Positions 51,213 to 60,670 of a stretch of 64,000 bases of DNA are shown one piece after another. The stretch comes from Cercophora sp. LCS_1 (lineage: Eukaryota; Ascomycota; Sordariomycetes; Sordariales; Lasiosphaeriaceae): positions 1,364,001 through 1,428,000 of the forward strand of contig JAPZLL010000007.1 of the NCBI GenBank assembly GCA_036250225.1, in the 5' to 3' direction. A program made the position numbers and the translations under genes. The notes under the pieces were generated by a model. That model made no database searches and was not told where the DNA came from. It was given only the letters and a program-made list of their open reading frames with translations. Position 1 is the stretch's first letter; each line of letters starts with the position of its first letter.

Positions 51213-52674
51213 ATGAAGGTACAGAAGCTGGTCAACCTCTCAATTGACACAGTCAAACTGCGACCGTCCAACAATGCTAACGCCCCCTGACAGATCAAGG
51301 CGCTCACACGGGCGACCTCAGCCCACATAGCCCCCGGCTCCGACCAAAAGGCTCCCCGAAATATCGCACCCGAGATCCATCCTTTCGAACGGGGGCGAGA
51401 ATAGTACGTGGCAAGCCGGGAGAGTGAGAAGGTGAAATGCTGACGCCAGGAACAGCCAAAGAGCACTCAATGCGGTCAAGTTGGAGCGCATGTTCGCGAA
51501 GCCGTTTCTCGGTCAACTCGGAAATGGCCATGTTCAGGGTATATACAGCATGTGCAAAGACCCGAGCTCCTTGAGCGCCATTGCATCTGGTTCTGGCGAC
51601 GGCATCATCAAGGTCTGGAGTCTGACCTCTCGAGAGGAGGAGTGGCGCACGACGGCGCACAACAATATCGTCAAGGGTTTGACCTTTTCGAACGACAGAA
51701 AACTTTTGTCATGCGGAACAGACGGTATTAAGCTGTGGGACCCATATAACTCGGCTAATGACTCGACGCCGCTCGCATCGTGGCAAGAAGGAGGGCCATA
51801 CACATCTCTTTCGTTCCATAGGAACGGAAACAGCTTCGCGGCCTCTTCAGGTGCCGGGTGTATCAGGGTATGGGATCTGGAGCACAGCACGGCACCGCAG
51901 AGCATACAATGGCCCAACTTTACCGATACCATCACCGACGTTTGCTTCAACCAGGTGGAAACCTCAGTTATTGGGTCAGTGGCTGCGGATCGATCAGTTA
52001 TTCTCTTTGACCTGCGAACAAATTTGCCGGTTGTCAAGACTGTGCTCAAGTTTGCGGCCAACCGGATCGTCTTCAACCCCATGGAAGCGATGAACTTGGC
52101 TGTTGCATCAGAGGACCACAACATCTACATGTTTGACGCACGAAACTTTGACAAGGCTCAAAACATCTACAAGGGCCACGTCGCCGCCGTCATGGACGTT
52201 GAGTTCTCTCCCACCGGCGAGGAACTTGTCAGCGGTTCCTACGACAAGACGATCAGGATATGGCGTCGGGACCAGGGCCAGTCCCGGGATATTTACCATA
52301 CCAAGCGGATGCAAAGAGTCTTCCGGACCTGCTGGACCATGGACTCCAAGTACCTCGTCAGTGGAAGTGATGACGGAAATCTTCGTCTCTGGCGTGCGAA
52401 TGCCTCGGAGCGAAGCGCTGTCAAGTCGTCCAGGCAGAGGCAAGCACTCGAGTACAACCAGGCCCTTATTGAGAGGTTCTCTCACTTGCCTGAGATCAAG
52501 CGTATCCGCCGTCACAGACATCTGCCGAAGGTGGTCAAGAAGGCCGGTGAGATCAAGCGGGAAGAGCTAGCGGCCATCAAGAGGAGAGAGGAGAACGAGC
52601 GGAAGCACTCCATCAAGCAGTTTGAGAAGCGCAAGGGCGAGAGAGAAAAGGCCATCCTGGTCAAGGAGCAGTAA
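51213..52674 (+). CDS. SOF1: Sof1 WD-repeat protein of the SSU processome (DCAF13)
   Basis: Nucleolar U3 snoRNP component needed for 18S rRNA processing. Exons 51213-51218 (only ATG AAG), 51294-51403 and 51456-52674 give 444 aa. Introns are 75 bp (CTGACAG end) and 52 bp. The spliced start MKIKALTRATSAHIAPGSDQ fits the family, whose members begin MKIK. Next come RALNAVKLERMFAKPFLGQL and seven WD-like blades, e.g. SGSGDGIIKVWSL, CGTDGIKLWDP, SGAGCIRVWDLEHS, SVAADRSVILFDLR, NIYMFDARNF, SGSYDKTIRIWRRDQGQSRD and SGSDDGNLRLWRANASER. The C-terminal Sof1 domain follows (LIERFSHLPEIKRIRRHRHL, PKVVKKAGEIKREELAAIKR), ending in a charged helix. Confidence 0.96.
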
Positions 52675-52811
52675 TCGGATTCTAGTCACGTCTGTAGATA
52701 CCACTGCTTGGTTTGCACGGAAAGGGCGTTTCGGCGAAAATGTCACCACCGAACAGCACCGGTTGGATTCAGCAATTGATACCATTTCCATTTGGCATAT
52801 GATCCATGATG

Positions 52812-52827
52812 AAAAAAAAAAAAAAAA
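52812..52827. repeat. A16 homopolymer
   Basis: Uninterrupted run of 16 A in the short convergent gap between SOF1 and the Rax1-like gene, 138 bp after the SOF1 stop. Similar 16-17-base runs occur at 18721, 28854 and 29637 (T). Confidence 0.95.
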
Positions 52828-52888
52828 GAGCTCCCAAAGACACACCACGCTATGCAGGGTATACGCCAAAACCAAAACACATTTGTCG

Positions 52889-54231
52889 TCACAAAAACAA
52901 ATCGCCCTTGGGCACAAACAACGAAGCAACCGTCAACAAACTCGCCACCAAACCACCCCATAACACGGCAAAAAACACCGTCCGATCCTGCACCAGTCTC
53001 AGCGCTCCGTTCCTGACTCCCGTCGTCTCGCCCATAACCCTCTCACACCACCCCTGTCGCTCATACACGCCCACCCACGCCTCATCATCAAACTCATTCG
53101 CAGGCCCAAACGTCTGCAGACTCTTCTTCCGTAACGGATCCGCGCCGAGCGAACTAACACTCCCCTTTCGCACATGTCTTTTCTCCTCCACTTCGTCTTC
53201 TGCCAACTCCCACGGACGTAACTGTCTCTCTCCGTGAAAATGCAACACCACGCATAACCGTCTCCAGGCGGCTATCAGGATCGTCAAACCAGGCCACCAG
53301 AGTACTAAACACAAGATCCGCAAAAAGTTTGATTGCCGGGACAAGATGAGGATGATATCTACCGCCAAACCGGCGAGTATGAGGAGGATACCCAGACAGC
53401 GGAGGAATACGAGACGCGGAAGGTTGGCGTTGGAGGTGGAGTGCCGGATGAATGAGGGGTGCGAGTTGAGACGGAGGGATGCTTCGGCGTGGAGGAGGGC
53501 TGGGAGGAGGGCGGAGGGGTGGGTTGTGTGTTGGGCTGCGCGGAGGCATGACTCGCGGTCGCGTTGGGATAGAGGGAGTTGGCGTGGGGAGGGGGAGGTG
53601 ATGTAGAGGCGGACGATGCGGGAGAGCTCGTCGCGGAAGGGTTGGATTGTGACTGTCCGGGGTTGTTAGTTATAGTGAATGGGGGAAGGGAGGAGATGGG
53701 AGCTTACAGGGTTGGAAATCACCCTTGGTTGACTCGGTTGGACTGAGGAGGGCTGAAGGTGGTGTTCGTGGACGGGATTCAGGGGGGTCTTCAAAGGGGT
53801 TTTCGGGAAGAGGGAGTGAGGATGAGGACTCCATTTCCATGATGGTGATGATCTTGTTCATCTTTTGGCTGCGGGCTCGACGGTGGCTGTAGGTGATGAA
53901 GCGGGATGCCGGCTCGTGGGACTTTTCGGGGTCCCAGACTGGGGAGAGGGCTTTTTGACGCGGCAGCAGATTGCTCCATCGTTGGATGTAGTCGTAGTAC
54001 CATAGGAAGAACTGGAGGCATTCTGCGTTGTGCTCGACGTAGACGAGGTAGTCCATGAAGTCGTTGAGGGAACATGGCTGGGGCTGTTAGTAGTCATGTT
54101 GAACCGCTGAGATGGACACTTACAGGTGCTGTTCTGTTTTTGATGACTTCTTCAAACCCCAGTTCTTTGGGGATGTTGGTCGACGAGGTTGAGGCATCTC
54201 CTAGTCGGAGAGCAGTCTCAAAGTCCTCCAT
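52889..54231 (-). CDS. RGS-domain membrane protein, Rax1-like
   Basis: Exons on the minus strand: 54231-54124, 54077-53708, 53652-52889 (413 aa). Introns are 46 bp (CTAAC branch) and 55 bp (CTAAC branch). The N-terminal half has RGS-type features: PCSLNDFMDYLVYVEHNAEC, LQFFLWYYDYIQRW, and after a disordered loop FTIQPFRDELSRIVRLYI and LSQRDRESCLRAAQHTTHPS. Three hydrophobic segments follow: FLRCLGILLILAGLAVDIIL, RILCLVLWWPGLTILIAAW and a last one near the C-terminus (TVFFAVLWGGLVASLLTVAS). RGS followed by three membrane spans is the layout of yeast Rax1, a bud-site polarity marker; RGS proteins otherwise stimulate G-alpha GTPases. Whether this one does is not shown. C-to-G codon switch within exon 3. 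Confidence 0.85.
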
Positions 54232-56675
54232 GGTGGCGTCTTGTTAGGTTGACTGTGGCATACGATGCTGTGCTGACTAGAGTACAGACACTCGACACGA
54301 TGGGCTACTCTCCATCGATTAGGCCCAACAACAAAATGAAAGCCTCAGCCTCATCGTGGGGGGAACAGGCTGTTTTAAACTAGAAGCTCGCGAGAATAAA
54401 AGGTGAGCTTCTCGGAGCTATGTAACCAGCGGCCAAACATGTCCACCAATCAATCTGCCGTACCAGACGCCAGGTACGACAACCGTCCACTTGCCGGTGC
54501 GGTTCAGACCCCAACTCAAATGCCGTCCGCCGGGCTCGCGGTCTTTCTCTCCGTTGTATTGCACCAAGTCACTACCGAAAACGAGGCGAGGCGGCCAGTG
54601 CTTCCTGCGCCATCCCTGCCCCCGAAGATCGCGGCTTGCATGAAGCCCTCGCGGGAGAGGAATGCAACGTCGGTTGGGCGAATCATCGCCGAGAAAGGTG
54701 TTGATGTTGCGGCTACGAGTGCTTCATCGACGCCGGGGATAGACATCTGAACAGGGGGCCTCCACCCATCTGCTGGCGGAGATCACAAGGCAAGCACCTG
54801 GGATCCCGGGCACGGTTGCACCTGCGCAGGACGGGCATCAGCTGGGAACTCTTGGCCGGGCACGAGCTGGGTTGGTCGAGTGCTGCTGCTGGCGTTTCAG
54901 ATCTTCACGCGACAGCTCGCACCGACCATACAGAACGGTTGTTCGGGATTCAACCCGTCAGATTACCAAAATACAGTAATGCTCGGTGTCTGAAAGTCCC
55001 AGAGACACGTGGCTATGCTGCTGCCACCTGTGTTGCTGCGCCCAAGCAGGAGCAGTCCTGTCACCCGACTATGGTTGCCAATGTCGTCAGGTGCCACCGT
55101 GAGGCTCTTTCCCTCCCGGCATCCCAGACTCTTGGCTCCCGTCTTGCATTCTGCCGCTGCCTTCAGCCCTCTTTTTGTCTCTGCCGCTGGCCTCTGCGCG
55201 TCAAGGAACCGGGAATGGCCCGCGGCAGCTTCCCATCTCAGTCGTCGTTCCCATCACAAGAGGGCGGGGTTGCATCATCGACGCACGAGCCGTAGATCGT
55301 GGGTGTCTGTGTGAAACCCTCTCATCCCGCGTTCGGCCTCACTGGAAAAGTACCTCGTTCGCTGTTGTCGTTTCAGATCGTCTTGTTCACCCCCCACCAT
55401 GCCGGGTCTGGTACCGAGTGAGCCTCACCCCCAATTCCCGTTGCCAAGGCCATGCCCCTGCCAAGAGAGTCGTCAACCTCACCACTGTAGCGAGCTTCCA
55501 TTCCGTCTTGGGAAAAACAAAAACTCAAATCACAACGTCATTGTGTGCCGAGGAGTGTCGAATTTCATTAGTCCGAATCCGGTATGTCGGACGCAAACAA
55601 GTTGGGCAGGCAACACCTTTTCTGTTTATCTGGATCCCATACGAGTTTCAAGACACCAGCGCGTGCTCAGTTGACAGTTTCGAGACACTTGAACGGGTAA
55701 ATGAGTCGGACATATGCAAAGCGCTACCAGCGCACACTTTCCCGGTCTGTGGACGTTTGCGCTGCGCAGCTCACCACTTACCCGGTGTTTGGCGCTTCCT
55801 CCCAAAATAGACAATGTGAACTACCCGGATCTCACTGACTTGACGTCGTCCTGCAAGTCATTACGTCTTGTAAAAGCAAGTAACCTCACAAAACTCCAAA
55901 TACCATCATGAGAATACCGAACGGAGTGGAAAATCGCCAACACGTCGGAACCCATTCCTCCGCCAACCAAAACAACAACGGACAAACACCTCCTATCATT
56001 CTCCCTAGCGGCATAGAACAATCTCCCAAACACGTAGATCACCGCTAAACTAACCCACACCCACCAAAGGGACACCAGAGGAACAAGACGAAACACCAAA
56101 CCTCTGGTCTCCCCGCACTCGACCAACGGGACGAAAACACGACTGGACAAAGTCCCTCAATGCGTCAACCCAACCCCGCGCCGACCTTCCGAATGCGAGC
56201 ACTTCTCGCTCCAGGAGCTGCCAGGGAAGTTCCCTCCTTCCCAAAGTTTCATAGCACAGCTCCGTCGATCTCCCAAGCTTTGATGAAAGCTCCCGTCCAG
56301 AGACATCCGTCCACGTCAGCTATAGCATTGTTCACAAAGTGTTTCTGCTGATCTCACTCACGATATTATTCATGTTGTTTCTCGAATGAAGCGGAGCATC
56401 TGATTTGGTATCATCCTAACACCGTGCCTGACCTTCCCCGCCATTCCCACACAAAGATGAAAAGAAGGAGATACGGAAAGCATAACGGTCATCGTATTGC
56501 AAAGTGCCCAATCCCATAATCCAAATCTTTCTTTTCCACGCCGGCTTGTGCAAACAGAGACGGGAACGATATACCGGCAAATGAAGCCAAAAGTAAAAAT
56601 CAAGCTCACAGGATAGCCGCCAACTCCCCAAAGCATGATTGAACCGAGGCCAAGACCCAACCCAAACCCCCAACT
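54232..56675. other. Longest gene-free stretch of the window
   Basis: 2444 bp between the start of the Rax1-like gene and the 3' end of MIF2. Open frames of up to 211 codons on the plus strand (54403-54750, 54816-55295, 55175-55810) show no motif, odd composition and mutual overlap, so I do not call them genes. No tRNA boxes or repeats seen. A non-coding RNA or a decayed gene cannot be excluded. Confidence 0.5.
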
Positions 56676-58927
56676 TTATTCCTCACCCTCCCCTTCCTCT
56701 TCTTCTTCTCCCTCTTGGTCTTCGTACCCCTCTTCTCCCTCAGGTAAGGCCTCCTCCTCCTCTTCATGCTGCGGCGCCACCTCGCACCCCTGAGAGAAAA
56801 AGATCCTCGCTGGTACGTCGGATTCGTTCTCAATCGCATAGTAATTCCCTGTTCCCGTTAGCTTCCATTTTCCATCCCCTGCAGTGCTGCAAAAACTCAC
56901 CTCGGGGCACAAACCACATCCCCCCTTTACTAATCCGAAAACTCGTCTCGTTGACCGTAACCAACACCCTGCCCGTATGTACGAAAAATGTCATAAACAT
57001 CTTTCGCGCGTTCTTGGGCCTCTTCTCCGCACCTGGCGGTAAATCCACAACGCCAGCATTAAAGAACCCCTCGCTCAGGACCTTGGCATACCTAAAGCTC
57101 GCGTCCTTGACCGTCTGCGTCCTCACAGCCCTCGAGCTAATCGCCAGCTGCCGCACCTCGACGTCGACCTCCTCATCCAAGCCAGGCGGGTTAAGCTCAT
57201 GGTCAGGATGCCACGCGACGACTTTACCGTCGACAAGGCCCGGGTTCGTCTCCCACGGCTCGGCAGGGCCAAGGTCATCATCGTCGTCGTATGCCCGACG
57301 ACGCCCCGGTTTTCCTGTCCGTTTTGAGGCGTGCTTTTTAGGCGGGGCTTCGGGCTCGTCAACGCGGACGACTTCCTTGATCTTGTGTAGTACGAAGCGG
57401 TGTGGTTGTGTGCGCGGCGCAAATGCGTCGGCTTCTTCGTCTACGTCGTAGTCTACACGCTCGTTGCGCCAAAAGGCGAGCGGTTTAAAGGAGGTTCGCC
57501 CTGAGCGGGTGCGGACCATGCTGTCCGAGTCGCCGGGGACCTCGCGGCGGTTGATCAGAAGACCGCGGGATTTCGGGAGGGGTGGACCCCGTGGGATGGC
57601 AACGATCGAGATGTCGCCTTCGGAGGATTTGCGCTTGCGCCCGCGTTTTTTGGGCTCTGGTTTGGAGGGCCCTACGGCTTTGTTTTTTGGTGGGCGGCCC
57701 TTGGGTTTGGGCGCTGGTACGGATGCGGGCGAGGCGCGTGGTCGCTTTGTTTGTCGCGCTGGTGGCTCTTCGTGGTCGGCGGGTTCTTCCGGTTCGGGGG
57801 ACCGCCGTTTTCTCCCACGCGGGTTGGGTGGTGATGGAGTCGCCTTTTGCTTGCCTGCATTCCTCTGTGGCTTGGCGGCCACCAGCTCAGACGCGTCGCT
57901 GCCCTCTTCCTCCTCCTCTCCGTCTTCTTGGTCGCTTTCTGGGAGTGCTTTGCCCCGTTTTGTTGACTTGGTAGATTTGACTAACCCTTCCCGGACCTTT
58001 GGACTGGCAGTCTTCTTGGCTGCTGGCCCTGGTTTCTTTTTGGATGCAGCAAATCGGGGGATTTCTTCCTCCCCCTCGCTTTCCTCCTCCTCGCTTTCCT
58101 CCTCCTCCTCCCCCTGTGCCGGCTCTTCAATGTCGGCTTGCAGCATGGCCATTGACTCTTCCAAGTATGCGTCCACCTCCGCCTCGTCGTCCTGCGCAGC
58201 GTCGCTCTTTGGTAGTTCCTCTTCGCTTTCCTCGGGCGACGATCGAGAGTTGTAGTTGCTTCGCATGCCCAACGACTTGGGACTGAACTTGGGCGCCTTG
58301 CTCAGCACAGGTTGCGAAGCTGAGCGCCCACCGTTTTGCGCAAGCCCGCTCGCTCCAGGCCGTTGCTTCTTGCCGCCAGACCCAGACCCATTGTCCCTAA
58401 CAATATCTCCTCGAGTCGGCGACGAACTCCGCGCCATGAGCCGGTTGCGCTGCGCGGGCGAGTTGAGAAACGTCTTGACAGGCGATCGGTTCTTAGCGAG
58501 CTGCATTGTCGTCAGACGGTTCCCGTGACCGTTGAGGAGGGCGGCAGGACCGACTCCCAAGTCTATAAGCCGTATTAGCTGTCATGTTCGCGAGTGATAC
58601 CATGGTGTTGTCGTACTTTGGGTGATCTCCATCGGTGATCCGCTGCTTTCATTATCCGACTCTTCCTCGCTGTCGTCGTGTAGAATCCTCGTCCCCTCGT
58701 TCGGCTTGGTTGGCGACGAAAAGAAGGCATCTGGATCCTCCATGCCATGTTCATCCTGCACCACCTTGTCCCGTGTAACGCCGGTTTTGCTAGAATCCCC
58801 AGGCGTATCAGCACGTCTCCTCTCTCGATCGAGTCAAGGGAACCCACCGTCCTACAACACCCAAGTCCCACAGATGCTCACTCTCGGGCCCAATTGTCTG
58901 CCGCGCCTGCGACGGACGGGGCGCCAT
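56676..58927 (-). CDS. MIF2: Inner kinetochore protein CENP-C/Mif2
   Basis: Binds the centromeric CENP-A nucleosome and recruits the Mis12/MIND complex. Exons on the minus strand: 58927-58848, 58789-58617, 58562-56901, 56848-56676 (695 aa). Introns are 58, 54 and 52 bp with matching phases. The spliced N-terminus reads DLGVVGRKTGVTRDKVVQDE and MEDPDAFFSSPTKPNEGTR, the conserved fungal Mif2 head. The middle is acidic and disordered, with AT-hook-like basic motifs (KPKGRPPKNK, KKRGRKRKS) near residues 375-395. The CENP-C motif RTRSGRTSFKPLAFWRNERV lies near 432-452 and the C-terminal cupin dimerisation domain covers about 560-665 (AGVVDLPPGAEKRPKNARKM, GMWFVPRGNYYAIENESDVP, ARIFFSQGCEV). The last 30 residues are highly acidic. 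Divergent from RNH201. Confidence 0.96.
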
Positions 58928-59445
58928 CGCGATCGAGTTTGTGTCGTCGAAAAGGTCGTGACAAGATGCAATGCTGGTGATGGCACGGCGCGTCGCAAAA
59001 AGGGTGGCGTCAAAAAGGTGGGTCAGTCGAGCGGGATGCGGTTGAAGAAATCACCCAACACGACAAACAAAACTTGGGAAGAGGTTGCAAAAGCGGGCGT
59101 GGGCTGCAAGTGCGCAATCGAGGCGACAGATCAATGCAGTGCGTCGCCCACGAACGCCTTGTTTACTTTTCGTGCTTTGCTTGGGACGGTGCGGGACAGC
59201 TTCCCTGCAGTGCCGGCAGCAGGTGGGTTTTCTTGCTTGCAAGGATGTAACGCTGAGCTGCGCGTCTGATTGGCCAACGCGCCGTGAGCCGGGACGCGTT
59301 TGACTTGGGCCCCTCGCACCTCGATGGCCGTGACAGGACTTTTGTCGATTACACTTGTTCCTCTCCAGTCTCACCACCAGAAACCACAATCCCAATCCCA
59401 CCATCTTCGGTTCCACCATCACCAAAATCCACCACAACCACCACC
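58928..59445. other. Divergent promoter region, MIF2 / RNH201
   Basis: 518 bp between two divergent genes. The frame of RNH201 is open leftwards to about 59284, but it has no ATG before 59446, so this is taken as 5' UTR. No other gene. Confidence 0.55.
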
Positions 59446-60453
59446 ATGGACGACGACACAAAAATGGAAGATCCCACCCTCGAAACTCCCCCATCAGACG
59501 TCTTCATCCCGCCCTCAATCCACCCCTCCTCCCTCAAAGCCGGTCAATCCTACACCCACTTCTCCGCCGTTCCCCCTTCCCTCTTACCCCCCGACGTCCC
59601 CAACGTCTCCGACCGCCCCGCATGCTCCCTCGGCGTAGACGAAGCAGGCCGCGGCCCGGTCCTCGGCCCAATGGTCTACGGCATCTTCTACCTCCCCATC
59701 ACCCGCGAAACCCCCCTCCTGCGCGAAACTCACCACTTCGACGACAGCAAAGTCCTCACACCGACCGTCCGCTCCTCCCTGATGCAAACCCTCTGCACGC
59801 CCGACTCCGACTTATACACCTCGTCTGGGTGGGCCATCTCGGCGCTCTCAGCACGCGACATATCATCCGGCATGCTGCGGCCTAATAACACGAACTATAA
59901 CCTCAACGCGCAAGCAATGGACGCAACGATTGATTTGATCAAGGGTGTTTATGGACGGGGCGTTAATGTCACCGAGATATATGTCGATACGATTGGACAG
60001 CCGGGTGTATATCAGAAGAAGTTGGAGAGGGTATTTCCTACGGCGAGGATAACGGTTGCAAAAAAGGCGGATAGTTTGTATCCTGTTGTCAGTGCTGCGA
60101 GTGTGTGTGCCAAGGTGACGAGGGATGCGGCGCTAGAAACGCTGTGGAGGCAACGGGGCGGGGAGGAGGGTGAGATTGAGTGGGGGAGTGGGTATCCGGG
60201 TGATGGACGGTGTGTGGGGTGGATGAAGGGGAACATGCATCCTGTGTTTGGATGGGGGACTGCTGAGTGTCGGTTTAGTTGGGGGACGGCGAAGGATATG
60301 TTGGATACAAAGGGGGGCGTCAAGGTTGAGTGGCCGGTTGAGGACGATGGGGATACGCACAAGTTGACGGATTTGTTTGCCAAGAAGGACGAGGCTGAGG
60401 GGGATGAGTTGGGGACGTGGTTTGGGGCACCGGCTGGACTTGAGGCGTTTTGA
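59446..60453 (+). CDS. RNH201: Ribonuclease H2 catalytic subunit A
   Basis: Type 2 RNase H; cleaves RNA in RNA-DNA hybrids and removes single ribonucleotides from DNA together with subunits B and C. Intronless, 335 aa, ATG at 59446. The catalytic DEAGRG motif lies at residues 65-70 (SLGVDEAGRGPVLGPMVYGI), FDDSKVLT at about 98-105, EIYVDTIGQPGVYQ with the third acidic residue, KKADSLYPVVSAASVCAKVT with the conserved KADS block, and GSGYPGD near the C-terminal side. All usual eukaryotic RNase H2A hallmarks are intact. The first half uses C-ending codons, and after about 59,900 the codons turn G/T-ending. Shares an upstream region with MIF2. Confidence 0.96.
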   Translation: MDDDTKMEDPTLETPPSDVFIPPSIHPSSLKAGQSYTHFSAVPPSLLPPDVPNVSDRPACSLGVDEAGRGPVLGPMVYGIFYLPITRETPLLRETHHFDDSKVLTPTVRSSLMQTLCTPDSDLYTSSGWAISALSARDISSGMLRPNNTNYNLNAQAMDATIDLIKGVYGRGVNVTEIYVDTIGQPGVYQKKLERVFPTARITVAKKADSLYPVVSAASVCAKVTRDAALETLWRQRGGEEGEIEWGSGYPGDGRCVGWMKGNMHPVFGWGTAECRFSWGTAKDMLDTKGGVKVEWPVEDDGDTHKLTDLFAKKDEAEGDELGTWFGAPAGLEAF

Positions 60454-60670
60454 AGTTGTGATTGGCATATCATTACTGTATTATCATCATCGCTGGAGTT
60501 CGGAGTTGGGCATCACGATAGACACCATGATATCCTGGCGCCCCATCCCCTGGACGCCTCCCAGTGCTGTTGCTGGAGACCCAGCCTATATAAAAGCGTG
60601 GTAAACACCAATACCCCTGTTCCTACCCTGCCCTGCAATTGCCCCGCGACCTTCATAACCATCATACCGT

